Assembly: GCA_965112735.1 (NCBI GenBank) | Contig: OZ218952.1 | Span: 1,674,001-1,738,000 of the forward strand | Source: Phaeosaccion multiseriatum | Lineage: Eukaryota; Ochrophyta, other classes | Direction: 5' to 3' | Length of the DNA stretch: 64,000 bases | Shown here: piece after piece, positions 1 through 11,458 of the stretch | Position numbering within the stretch: the stretch's first letter is position 1 | Layout: each line of letters opens with the position of its first letter | Position numbers and translations under genes: made by a program | The notes under the pieces: model-generated | Databases searched by the model: none | Seen by the model: only the letters and a program-made list of their open reading frames with translations | What the model was told of the DNA's origin: nothing

Positions 1-1605
1 AAAGGCCGAGTCGTTGGCGGGCATGGAGGGGGTGCAGGGGGTCTGGGAGGAGGCGTGGGGGCAGGAGGGGGCTTGGGGCTCTGGGGGAGTGGGCGAAGGT
101 CCGGGCGAGGAGAAAGAGGAGGTGGGGGGGTGGGTGCGGGTATGGGCGCCTGGAATCCGGCAGTGGCCTTGGAAGAATGGACCGCCAGCGAGGACAATGC
201 CATCCTTCGGGCGGTGGATTGCTTCGGGCAGAACTGGACGCTGGTGGCCTTTGTGGTCAACTTCAAGCCTGCCGTGTCGGGTAGGCTGAGGTCTTCTGCC
301 CACGTCAAGGACCGCCACGCTAAGCTTCAGCATGCAGGGGTGCCCCGGGCAGACCCCTCTGCCTCGGGCCTCCGCCCCATCGAGCTGGGGTGGATTATGG
401 ACGATGTGGGCAAGGGGGAGGTCCTCGCGGCGACCGGTCCGGGGGCGTCCCGTGTCGCTTCAGCGCCCGGTGCGGGGGCGTGTTTGTCCGCCGCTCAGTT
501 GGCAGGGAGCAACCTTCTGCTCTCTTCGCAGCAACGACGGCAGCAGCAGCAGCAGGGAGCCCCTCAGGCGGTAGCCCAAGCCCAAGCAGCAACAGCAGCA
601 GCAGAAGTGGCAGCGGGAGCAGCAGCAGCAGCAGTAGCAGCAACAGCAGCAGCAGCAGCAGCAGCAACGGCGGCGGAACCGAGCGGGACTCTACCCTGGG
701 CCATGCCCGACCAGCGCGCTACCAAGAGCAAGATGTTCAAGACATTGCTCAGAGCAATGGACAGGAAGCCCACCCCGCCCGGCATCCCAGGGTGCGACGA
801 TCCGAATGTGCACATTGCCAAGGCGCATCCCAGTCACGAGAAGGCCGCTTTAGATGTGGGTGCCACAAGTGCGCTTGCTCCCACGCAGGTGATCGATGGG
901 TACCGCCGCTCTCAGCAGCAGCTGCAGCAAGCGGGGAGTTTGCCGCAGCAAGGGAATGGAGGAGGAGGAGGAGGAGGAGGAGGAGGAGGAGCAGGAGGAA
1001 GTGGGGGAGCAGCAGCAGGAGGAGGAGGAGGAGGGGGAGGGGGGGGGGGCAGCCGGAAGTCTGGCAGCTCCAAGCAAAGCACTAAGAGCGGTAGCGGCAA
1101 GACAACAGGAGTAGCAGCAAGCGTAGCAGCAGGCGTTGCCCCCACAGCCGCTGCCCAGAACAGGAGCGGCGCGAATATGAAGCTCGCCCCTCAGCAGGGT
1201 ACCGCAGTGGGCGCTGCCGGGGCAGGGGCCGTAGGAGCCGCTCCTGCTGCAGTTGGTGCTACGCAAGGGGTGGGGGCGGCGCCCAACACCTTGAGCCGAG
1301 GGGCAGGGCCGGCGGTTCTGCCCGCTGCGAATGTCGCAATGAAGGGGAGAGGCAAGCAGCCGGGCCTCACCGCGGGTTTGGGTGTGGCGGGTGGAGTACC
1401 TCAGCAGCAGCAGCAACAGGTACAGCAGGTGGTACAGCAGCAGCAGCAGGTGGTACAGCAGCAGCAGGTACAGCAGCAGCAGGTACAGCAGCAGCAGGTA
1501 CAGCAGGTACAGCAGCAGCAACAGCAGCAACTCCAGCAGCAGCAGCAGCAGCTCCAGCAGCAGCAGGCGCAGCAGCAGCAGGCGCAGCAGCAGCAGCAAT
1601 TGTTT

Positions 1606-1644
<39 letters not shown>

Positions 1645-1890
1645 CAACAGCAGCAGCAGCAGCAGCAGCAGTTTCAGCAGCAGCAGCAGCTCCAGCAGCA
1701 GCAGCAGCAGCAGCTCCAGCAACAACAACAACAGCAGCAGCAGCAGCAGCAGCAGGTGCAGCAAAACCACGTCGCCCCAGCGCCAGCCGCAGCCGCAGCC
1801 CCAGCGGTAGTCGCCCCACCCGCCGGTGCTGCTCCAGCCATGGCTCTACCCTTAGCTGGGTCCCTCCCGCCCTCGGGGCCCAACCCGTAG
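1..1890 (+). CDS. SANT/Myb-domain poly-Gln protein, EAF1/p400-like, 3' part only
   Basis: The frame is open from base 1 with no stop upstream, so the gene begins outside the window; it ends at TAG 1888-1890. A SANT/Myb-like domain lies at about 172-330: EEWTASEDNAILRAV, then GQNWTLV, then a basic segment ending KDRHAKL. This spacing resembles the SANT domain of EAF1/VID21 and p400, NuA4/SWR1-type chromatin scaffolds, in which an ATPase-free or ATPase-bearing body is followed by SANT and a Gln-rich tail. The rest is low complexity: Ala runs (600-670), Gly runs (955-1050) and a Gln tail of about 120 residues (1400-1755) encoded by CAG with some CAA. Assignment rests on the SANT domain plus Gln-rich tail and is an inference; another SANT transcription factor is possible. 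It converges on COG3, with 664 bp between the stops. Confidence 0.6.
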
Positions 1891-2554
1891 GGGCATAGGG
1901 GGAGAGAGGGAGGGAGGCAGGCGGCTGGCAGACACACACATCGGGGACGGATGGACTTGAGGTGAATGAGGGGTTATATATTGATCAAAATTTATAAGCC
2001 CTTTACCAAACGAACTTAATGTAAAGCTAAACAATTTCCACTCTATTGTGTTTATGTGTATCCGACGTAAAAAAAAAGCGCTCCTCTCCTCCTCTCCTCT
2101 TCTGAGAATGTTTTGAAAAGTCTCTTTTTGTCTCTTGTCAGTCAGAGCAGGGGCTCCTTCAGCCCAGCAGACCCCCCCCCCAAACGCCTCACTGACTGAC
2201 TGACTGACTGACTGACTGACTGACGGCTGGCTGATCGTCGGAGTAGTTTCGAGGTCGCGCTCAAATGTAGAGAAGCAGCAGACCTCCACGCCTGGACTTT
2301 AAACCCGCGAACCAAGACGAGTTCACAAACAAAATTTGAAGAGCCCGATACAAATACATCAATTCTCAATGGTGAAACCCTTTCTGGCTCGCACTTTGTC
2401 TCATTGTACTTTCATGTGGACGTTGGTGACGTTGGTGAAAGTGATTGTGCCTGACTTGGGAGAGTTCCCAGGGGTGGGGGTCTGCTTGCTCTTTGACTCA
2501 CTGACTGACTGACTGACTGACTGACTGACCGACTGACAGTTTCAGCCCACCTCC
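1891..2554. other. Intergenic spacer between convergent stops, two CTGA tracts
   Basis: Holds the 3' ends of the SANT gene and COG3. Two (CTGA)n tracts lie at about 2190-2224 and 2495-2537. The segment 1960-2070 is unusually A/T rich for the window, as expected for 3' UTR and polyadenylation sequence. No gene is seen. Confidence 0.6.
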
Positions 2555-5500
2555 CTAACCCTCCCTTCCCCCCCTACCCGCGGCAGTGGCAGCGGCGGTA
2601 GCAGCAGAGGCAATGTTGGCCTCTCTCTGCTCCCCTGCCGCCATGACGTTGTGGTGGAACTGAGCGAGAAGGGCGCCAATCTCTCTAAACTCCTCCGCTG
2701 ACAGAAGCCCTTCAAGTAGGGAGCGGAACTCAGAGGCGAGGTCAATCACCTTACGCTGGACGGGGTTGAATAAGATACTCTGTGTTGTCTGTGGTGTTCA
2801 TGTAAGTATGTATGTATGTAGGAAGAAGGTGGGTAGGTAGGTAGGTAGGTAGGTGGGTAGGAAGAAGGTGGGTAGGTAGGTAGAGCGGTAGGTAGGTAGG
2901 CAGGAAAGTGGGTAGGTAGTTCGGTAGGTAGGTAGGTAGGAAGGAGGGTAGGTACGTAGGTAGGCAGGTAGGTAGGAAGGTGGGTGGGTGGGTAGGTAGG
3001 TAGATAAGTAGGTAGGAAGGAGGAAGGAACGGTAGGTAGGTAGTAGGTAGGTAGTAAGTAAGTAGGTAGGAAGGAGGAAGGAACGAGCAGGTAGGTAGGT
3101 AGGTAGGTAGGTAGGTGAGTAGGTAGGAAGGAGGAAGGAACGGTAGGTAGGTAGGTAGGTAGGTAGGTAGGTATAGGTAGATGGGTAGGAAGATAGGTGC
3201 GTAGGTAGTGTGTATGTATTACACAAGGGGTGGGTAGGTGAGGCCAAGGGACAACAAAATGATGTAGGGGAAGGAGAGGAGGGGGGGTGAGCAGTGTAAT
3301 CACTTCATCAATCGTTTGCATCGTCACGGAGAAGGGAGGTACAAGAGATGCCACAGACACAACGCACCTACTATGCCTGCCTGTCCATACGCCTGCCCGC
3401 CTCACGCACTCACTCACTCACCTCGCTCTCCAGATAGAGTGCCATGGCCCCAATGACGAGAGGCAGAGAGGTGGCACTGGTCTCCACCGCCGCCACCACC
3501 GTCTCCCGCACTCTGTCGGGCTTGGCAAAGGCCTGAGAGCTCAGCAACGACAGGTCTGCGGGTTGTTGCGATCCTCCTCCTCCTCCTCCTCCTCCTCCTC
3601 CTCCTCCTCCTCCTCCTCCGCCCTGACCTCCTTCTGTCTCCGTCTCCTCCGCCGTGCCCGTAGAAGCAGGAGGAGGCGTGGTGAAGGCTCGGGCCTTGAC
3701 GAGGAAGGAGGACAGCGGTGCGGCAGCGGCATCGACGGCCCTCGCGATGAAGAGGGAGCAGGATGACTTGAGGGCGTCCTCCATCTCGCGCTTGGCATCC
3801 ACACTCTCCTGTCATAGGGGGAGGAAAGGGGGAGGGAAAGGTATACAAGATAGATAAAGGGGGAGGAAAAGGGGGGGGGGGGGGGGACACAAAAGGAGGA
3901 GAGGACAACGAAAGGAGGCAGAGGCACGAAAACGAGACGAAAGAAAGGAGGCACGCACGAAAGCGAGACGAAAGTAGGGGGGGTTGAGTGAGCAATTAGG
4001 TTACATCAGCCCCGCTCCCTCGCTCTTCCTCATTCCACCCCTCCATCTGAGCAAGAGGGGGAACGTAATGAATCCCCTCAGGCGTGGGTATTCAAGCTGA
4101 ACCTGAAACCGAGTGCGTCTCTCTCTCTCTCACCTCATCCACGGTGGGGAGTGATCCCGTCGCTGCCTGCACAAAGGCGTTGGTTCTGAGGGGCGAGGAA
4201 GAAGGAGAGGGGGTTGGCACGGGAGAGCACCGAGAGGGGGGGGTAGGAGTGCTCAAGGAAGGGGAGAGGGGGGAGAGGGGGGGAGGGGGGTGGGGTAGCC
4301 TTGTGCGCCCTCTGTCAATTAAATGGGCCAGCCCAATCCAACACTCTACACTAATGGACTAGTACAGTCATATCGACCAGTCCAGATACAGAGACACAGA
4401 CACACACCACCAACACTCCCACACACACACCCAGGCACACACACGCACACATATACATATATATACATACATTCCCACGTACACTACCGACATACGCACG
4501 TGCGTCTCTGTATGTCTCGTCTCTGAGTCCGTTACTCTCATACTCTGTGACTCCCTTACCTGTCCATCCTCAAGAGCCGCGAAGTGGAGTGAGTGAATGT
4601 TCGCAACGCCTCCTTGGTTGGTGTAAAGTTTAGCTTCCGGCGCTGATGGATGAACTGAATGTCAAAGGGGGTGAGCTGCTCCCTTAGTGTCAGCAAGTGC
4701 CGGATGAGAAAGAGATGGCTGTGGAGTGCCCCGTCTCCCCCAGCATTGGATGTGCGGAGCTGCTCTGCGGCGGCTTTCAGGGCGGTGGTGCAGGCTGAGA
4801 CGGCGCTGTGAGCAATGTCCTCGAATACGCCCATGTCAACCGTGTGGTATATCTGTGAGTCGGAGGGGGGGACGGGGGGTGGGAGGTAGAGTGCGAGAAA
4901 ATGAAAGCAGCGGGAGAGGGAGAGGGAGCGGGGGAAGACAGAAAGACGAAGACGCGACGCGGTGAAGGGGAGGGGGGAGGTAAGGTGAGGTAAGGTGAGG
5001 GGAAGAGAGACAAGGGGAAGGAGGGAAGAACGAAGTCAAGAGCGGCGTGCATATATACTCCCTCCCTCCCTCCCTCCCTCCCTCTGCCCGCCCTGCCCTA
5101 CTCCCTCCCTCCCTCTCTCCCTCCTTGGCACTGCCCTGGGGGACTGATCGGCATTGTGGAGTCCTGGCATCTTCTCCAACAACAACAAAACCCGGCTCCG
5201 ATCCCATCCCATGCCTCCCCTTCCCACTGTGCTATATTACCAACTGCTGCTGCTGCTGCTGCTGCTGCTCCCCAACTCTCTCTCTCTGCTCTGCTTCTGC
5301 CCTCTCTCCCTCCACTCACCTTGCTCAGCACCAGGAGTGTGGCCCTCAACGGTGGATACCACGAGTCGTATGCCATCACCCCACCCCCTCCACCACCACC
5401 TTCACCCTCTCCTTCCCCTCCTTCCCTCGCACTCCTCACCCCCTCTCCCTCCGCCTCCCTCAAGGCCATCGCCTCCATGCTGGCTCTTCTAAAGTTGAGG

Positions 5501-7956
5501 AGAATGTCGGGGAAATTGATGTGGTGCGACTGTGGTTGAAAGCGTTCAACGTCGTCTCTGACAGTGCGTTGGGCCGTGTGAATGAGTCTCTCCTGCGCGT
5601 CTTGCACAAGACGCATGAGGACGGTTTCAATGGCGATGAGGAGGGTACCGTCCTCGTCTCTCTGTGGATGTGGGATTGAGAAACAAGAGAGGAGGGAGGG
5701 AGGGAGGGAGGGAGGGAGGGAGGGAGGGAGGGATGGAGGAGTGGAAGGGGAGGGAGAGAGAGAAATAGCGAGAGAAGAGTGGAGAGATGAGCGAGAGTGA
5801 GGAGGAGAAGGGACCGGAACCCTTTGTTCAGCGGCAAGGGGGCCTTCCCTTGCCCTCTTTACTCCTTCCTCGCTGCTCTCCCTCTCCCCCTTCGTCCCCT
5901 CCCTTCTCTCACCCCCCCTTCCTTCCTTCCCTCTCTCCCTCACCTTCATCTGGCTCGGCCCGTGCCGACCCCTGTGCTCTTCTACAATCTCCTCCCTAAT
6001 CACTGCCACAACCTCACACAGCTCGTCCAAGGAGGTGGCATGCAGCACCCGGGGGCGAAGGTGGTGATACAGCTCATCACAGATGGACAAGAGCATCTCG
6101 TATAGGCCGTTGTTCTCACTGCTACTGGCGCTCACCAGGGACAGGCTACTCGCACTCCGCTTCGCCACAAGCTGCTGCTGCTGCTGCTCTCCGTTCTCAC
6201 CACCATCACCATCCTCACTGCTGCCACTGTCGCTGCTTCCTCCTCCCCTCATGCACAGATCATACAGCTGAGCTTCCAACTGCCCCAGGCGAATGAGATA
6301 AGCACTACCGAAGCGCACCATGGAGACGGTGTCCCTCTCGTGCCCGATGGCCGAGGAGAGCTTGGCCTTGACGGCCGGTTTGAGCAGCTGCAGCCGCTTC
6401 TCCATGTAGCTTTGTTGGCAGTCCGCGAGGAGGTTCAGCAGGGGCTGCGAGTCTGCGTGCTGACGAATGAGATGTACATTTTCCTGTTGGTCGGTCGAGA
6501 GGGTGGGGGGGGGGGACAGATGGGTAAGTTTTCAGCGGAGCGCCATTAGAAATAAGAGCGGGGGGTCGCGCGCAGCGAGCACGACGAATGGAAAGGAAAA
6601 GAGAGGAAAGAACTTCACCCCTCTTCCACCCCCTCTTTTCACCCACCTGTACCCGCCCGGCAACGCCTCTAAACTTGGTGTACACAGGGCTTGTTTCCAG
6701 CAGCTGCTGCACCGCTCGAACCCTCCCCCCTCCTCCTCCTCCTCCGCCGCCGCCGCCGCCGCTACCCACTACCTCTGCCGCGATGGCCACATCTTCGGTC
6801 TGCTGCGAGAGCTTGCGCTGGCGCTGTGAATCCTTGTCCAGGGCTACAACGCGCTTGGTTACGTCCTCGAGCTGCTCCACCACAGCGTTCTTGACCAAGG
6901 CCAGAGCGCGAAACTTGAGCTGCTCGAAGCGGGCAAGGTACAGCCCGCTGTCACGGTACTCCGGGTGCTGTGGGTGTGTGCCGGGTGCCGGTAGGGTGGG
7001 GAGGAGGAGGAGTGAGTGGTGCAACGGCAAAACGGGGGAATGCTATGAAGTCTTTCTCATGTATTTGTTTCCCAAGACAACTCTCCCTCTCCCTCCTACT
7101 CGTGTTGGCCCCCACTCACCTCCTCCATAAAGCTGATGCTTTGGTCTATCCTCTGCAACGCTTCGGCAAACGCCTCGCTGCCCGGGTGGAGCTTCGTAAT
7201 ACGCACCAGCGATGAGGTGATGGCTGTCTTGCGGTGTTCGACAACCATCTCCCCCCCTCCCGACGACACACCAGCAAGGGCTGCTACAGCGTCCGTAGAC
7301 TCCTTCCTTGCATTGGCCGCCGCCGTCGCCGCCGCCGCTGCCACTGCGGTGGGTCCCAGCGGCATGCCCATCTGGGGCCCAATCTCCTCTAAAGCGTTGA
7401 AGTGCACCAGCGGGGACGCCAGACGCTGCGCTCGCAAGGCCAGGCTGGTTTGATCCTCCAGCAGCTTCTCGCACGTGCTGTGCAGGCCCTTGGTCTGAGC
7501 GGAGACAGCCCTTTGGTCCTCCCCAATGGTGGACAGCGCGCCAGCGATGCTCTTGAGCTTCCCGCTGAACTGCGCACAGACCTCCGCCGCCGCGGCGAGA
7601 CTCTGAAGCTGCAGGTCGGCCTCCCCAGACAAGGCATCTCTGTCGAAGAAGTCGCTATCCAGATACTTTTCGTATAGGCTGCCGATACCCGTCACAGTCG
7701 CTTGCGAGGACGCACCCCCGCCTTCCTTGCTGCCACCATCCGCCGCAGCGCTGCTCGTGCTTGTTTGTCGGTCGCTTCGGGCCTCGACACTCACTGTGCG
7801 CCACCCTCCGGCGGCCCCAGCAGCAGCAGCAGTTGCGGCTGCTGTGGACGCCGCCGAAGAAAAGCCCTCGATCGTCTTCCCCCCGCACAAGTCCTTGAGC
7901 CTGTCCAGTCGGCTCAGTTGCGACTCCGTCGTGGGGGCGTAAGCTTCCCACGACAT
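2555..7956 (-). CDS. COG3: Conserved oligomeric Golgi complex subunit 3 (Sec34)
   Basis: COG3 is a lobe A subunit of the COG tethering complex, which acts on retrograde vesicles at the Golgi. Exons (minus strand): 7956-7120, 6967-6647, 6483-5944, 5661-5320, 4852-4560, 4185-4134, 3808-3422, 2779-2555; every junction is GT..AG and phases close, giving about 998 residues. The N-terminal Sec34 region carries SLYEKYLDSDFFD, a long helical segment, and FMEEHPEYRDSGLYLARF, matching the family block in which a His-Pro precedes the LYL.RF motif. Later blocks also match: LVQDAQERLIHTA, DSWYPPLRATLLVLSK, HLFLIRHLLTLREQL, VIGAMALYLESE and SILFNPVQRKV. Exon 7 contains a lineage-specific Gly run from a (TCC)n tract (3578-3621), and exon 3 has Ser/Gly/Gln filler. 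The start at 7956 is the first ATG and lies 111 bp from the divergent VKOR ATG. Confidence 0.93.
2800..3240. repeat. TAGG tetranucleotide tract in COG3 intron 7
   Basis: About 430 bp of GGTA/TAGG units with GGAAGG interruptions, entirely within the last COG3 intron. In the sense of the gene it reads CCTA and leads towards the acceptor of exon 8. A similar tract lies at 50970-51300. Confidence 0.9.
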
Positions 7957-8067
7957 GATTACTTATTTCTCTCTCTCTCTCTCTCTCTCGGGACGTGCTA
8001 GCCTTGACCCATGCAATCCCAAAGTATTATGCTACAGGAGAGAGAGAGAGAAAAAAACAAACAACAT
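7957..8067. promoter_or_regulatory. Compact divergent promoter between COG3 and VKOR
   Basis: Only 111 bp separate the two start codons. The spacer holds a (TC)n tract at about 7968-7989 and a (GA)n tract at about 8039-8050, which are complementary and could pair or form a pyrimidine/purine promoter element. No TATA box is clear. The promoter role is inferred from gene orientation. Confidence 0.5.
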
Positions 8068-9317
8068 ATGAGAGTTGCACGGGGACTGTCGCTGGCTGCC
8101 GCCGTGACGGGCGCCTGCGCGTTCGTGCCCAGTCCTCGCGTTCCTGCCCCTCCTGCTTCTGCTGCTGCTTCCCTGTCCCGCTTCGGGGCGACTGCATCAT
8201 CATTTGTCGGAGGAGTACGTGCAAGGCCTGCTACAACATGCTTGCAGTGCTCTTCGAGAAGCAGCACCAGCAGCAGCAGCAGCAGCAGCCTCCTACGAAG
8301 GGATCGACGGCAGGACCGACGAGTCACTCACCCACTGTGTGCAAGAAAGAACCGAAGCGAGGCAGCAAAGGTGGTAGCGATGGCGGCCCAGGACGGCAGC
8401 AGCAGCAGCAGCAGCAGTGAAGACAGTCCTAACGGTCTACAAAAAGTGCCTTGGAGCGCGGGTCTCCGCAAGACTCTGGGCGCGCTGGCAGGGATCGGGG
8501 CCTTGGAGACGGGCTTCCTCAGCTATCAAAAGCTCGCCAACCCGGAGGGGCTGTCGGGGCTGTGTGGTGTGGGCGGAGGCTGCAGCAACGTGCTAAATGG
8601 ACCCTACTCCAACATTCTGGGCATACCACTCACGCTGCCCGCCGTGCTGGCCTATGGTGCCGTGGCTCTTCTGGCAGTGGTGCCGCTATTTACGTCTCCG
8701 TCTGAGGCCGGCAACGAGGTGCAGGGCGCGGTGGAGGAAGGTGTCGACTCTTGGACTCGGTCAGCAATCCTGGTGAGTCGGCTATGGAGGGGCGACGATG
8801 TTGATGGGGAGAGTGTGCGGTGTGAGACAGGGGTGCCGAGTTCCAAGTGTTTTTGTGGCAGATTTCGATCGAGCACCGAAGACGAGGGTGCCGGTGTCTG
8901 CCCATGGGAAGGCGAGGAGGAGGAGGAGGAGGAGGAGAAGGAAAAGGGAACGTGTGACGATGATGTTGTCTCTTTCCCTGTATGTATGCGTATTGACGTG
9001 CTCTCTACTGCTCTCCCTCTCTCCCTCTCTTCTCTCTCCCTCCCTGTGCTCCGCTCTCTCCTCCCTCCCTCCCTCCCTCTCTCTCTCCCTCCCCTTGCTC
9101 CGCTCCCTCCCTCCCTCCCTCCCCCCCTCCTCCCTCTAACCTACTCCCTACCAGATGCTGTCCACGGCCATGGCGGTCTTCTCCTCGTACCTCATGTTGC
9201 TGCTGGCGGTCAAGCTACACGAGTTCTGCCCTTGGTGTGTCACCAGCGCCGCGCTGTCCTACTCGTAAGTCAGCAAAACACTCACAGCACAAACAACACT
9301 CACAACACATTTGCAGT

Positions 9318-9356
<39 letters not shown>

Positions 9357-10154
9357 GTGTGTCGGTCAAAGTCAATAACAAGACTATTGGTGTTGGTGTT
9401 GGGCGCAGGGCAAGGGGAGCAGGAGACGAGGAAGCGATGGGTCTTAGGTTGAATGTTGGGTGTTTGGGTGTTGGGCTTTGAGGCGGGCGTGACAGACGAT
9501 GAATAGTGTTCCCCCCTTCTGAGGGACCCCGTCGAGTAAATGCATGAAGACAAGATTGTTCAGCCCCTCCTTACCAAGTGAGAGCATCCCCCACACAGCC
9601 TCGCAAACTCTATGCCGTGTCTCTCCTCTGCCAGAAGTGTGCATCCCTCCCCATTTTGACCCACCGACCCCCTCCCTGCCTCCCTCCTCCCTCCCTCCCC
9701 TAGCCTTGCTGCCATTTCCTGGTCGAAGCAGGCGGTGCCGGGCAAGACGCAGGCCGCTGTAATGGGACTGTGCACCACGCTCATCACTGCGATGAGCGCC
9801 TTTGCCATCTTCTTCATCACCGAAGTCACCATGGACATACAATCGGTACGCACAATGGCAACGGTGCTGGTGGGGATGGTGATGGAATGGCAGCAATTGG
9901 TAGTGGTGGATAGTTGCGGTGGGTAATGGTGGTGGATAGTGGTGGTGGTGGTGGTGGTGGATAGTGGTGGTGGTGGTGAATAGTGGTGGTGGTGGTGGCT
10001 GTCGTGGTGGGGATTATGGGGTAGGGATCTGAGTGTGTGTTTTTGTCACTGCCCCTCCTTTTGTACTTTGTTCTACCTTTTGCGGGTGGCATACGCTCTG
10101 CTCATTCCTCTTCCTCCTCTTCCTTCGGACGATGCATCGATATCGATGGATCGC

Positions 10155-10202
<48 letters not shown>

Positions 10203-10796
10203 CTGGAGCAACTCTCGGCCCCGGGGGAGGGGTGACGTCAGGGACGGAGCTAGTGATGGCACCAGAGGTGACCACAAACAGCAGCAAGCAGGCCATACGG
10301 CTGGCCAAGCACCTAGACAAGGTAGGGGCCAGAGTGTACGGGCACACTCACTCACACTCATTCATTCCCTCACTTATTCGCTCACTCACTCTTTCACTCA
10401 CCCACCCCCCCCCCCTCTCTCACTCACTCACTCACTCACTCACTCGCCCACTCACACACTCACCCCCTCACCCACCCACTCCCTCACTTCACTCACTCAC
10501 CTCACCTCACCTCGCGAAGCTTGGGGCCAGGATGTACGGAGCATACTGGTGCAGCCACTGCTATGATCAGAAGATGGCCTTTGGCAAGCAGGCGTACTCC
10601 AAATACATTGACTATGTGGAGTGCAGCAAGCAAGGCTTCAACAGTAGGGTGCCGCTGTGCAGGGAGGCCAAGGTAGAGTGGAAGAGCGGGTGGAAGTCGG
10701 AGTGGGAGTGGGAGTGGAGGGGAGGGGGTTGGGGAATGGGAGTGGAGATATCGCTTGGCCTTTTGTTACCCCTTCCTTTCTTGGGGTTATTGTTGC

Positions 10797-10828
<32 letters not shown>

Positions 10829-11116
10829 AGTGAGTGAGTAGTGGCGCACTGGGGAAAGTACTCAACAAACGATTGGTAGCCACTCCTCCCCTCTTCCATA
10901 TCTCCCTCCCGTCAGCGCACTGTACCACCCCCTCCTTCATCTCTCAGCCCTCCCCCCCCCCCCCCCACACACACACACACCCGTCCGTGTGCCGTCCTGC
11001 GTGTCTGTCAGGTGCCCGGCTACCCCACATGGGAGATCAACGGCGCACTGTACCCGGGCGAGAAGGACCTTGGCGAGCTCGAGGAGATCTCAGGGCTCTC
11101 GCCGTACAAGCCGTAG
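8068..11116 (+). CDS. VKOR-thioredoxin fusion, plastid-targeted thiol oxidoreductase
   Basis: Vitamin K epoxide reductase homologue fused to a thioredoxin-like domain, as in plant/algal LTO1 and cyanobacterial VKOR: it oxidises thiols in the thylakoid lumen using a quinone. Exons: 8068-8772, 9155-9264, 9704-9845, 10202-10321, 10520-10672, 11012-11116 (about 444 residues). I chose ATG 8068 over in-frame alternatives upstream because it opens a signal peptide (MRVARGLSLAAAVTGACA) followed by FVPSP, the Phe-led heterokont plastid transit motif. The VKOR domain (about 130-345) has hydrophobic helices, the shuttle pair in LCGVGGGC, and the active site HEFCPWCVTSA (Cys about 260 and 263). The thioredoxin domain has GAYWCSHCYDQK (Cys about 370 and 373) and ends in PGYPTWEINGALY. 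Introns carry (CT), (GTG), (AC) and (ACTC) tracts. Confidence 0.93.
9265..10201 (+). repeat. Simple repeats in VKOR introns 2 and 3: CAG, GTG, AC
   Basis: A (CAG)n run lies at about 9317-9354, GTG/GTA repeats at 9920-10010 and a (CA)n run at about 10158-10200. The last directly forms the acceptor: the CA run ends in CAG, followed by exon 4 at 10202. Confidence 0.85.
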
Positions 11117-11400
11117 GCAGGAAGAGGGATAGCCATCACAAGCTGTAGGCAGGAAGAGGGATAGCCATCACAAGCTGTAGGCAGGAAGAGGGATAGCCAT
11201 AGCCATCACAAGCTGTAGGCAGGAAGAGGGATAGCCATCACAAGCTGTAGGCAGGAAGAGGGATAGCCATAGCCATCACAAGCTGTAGGCGTCACAAGCC
11301 GTAGGCAGGAAGAGGGATAGCCATAGCCATCACGAGCTGTAGGCGTCACAGGCCGGCAGTAGGAATCACCGGCCGTAGGCAAAGGGCCGTAGGCACCTAA
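11106..11400 (+). repeat. 32/38-bp tandem repeat that includes the VKOR stop codon
   Basis: Units of the form CAAGCYGTAGGCAGGAAGAG then GGATAGCCAT, with one or two AGCCAT steps, repeat about six times from the end of the VKOR coding region, then decay into shorter GTAGGC units to about 11395. The first unit contains the last codons and the TAG (11114-11116); later units carry the same CYGTAG word. Confidence 0.9.
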
Positions 11401-11427
11401 TGACTGAGTCTCTTGGTTCTAATGTGT

Positions 11428-11458
<31 letters not shown>

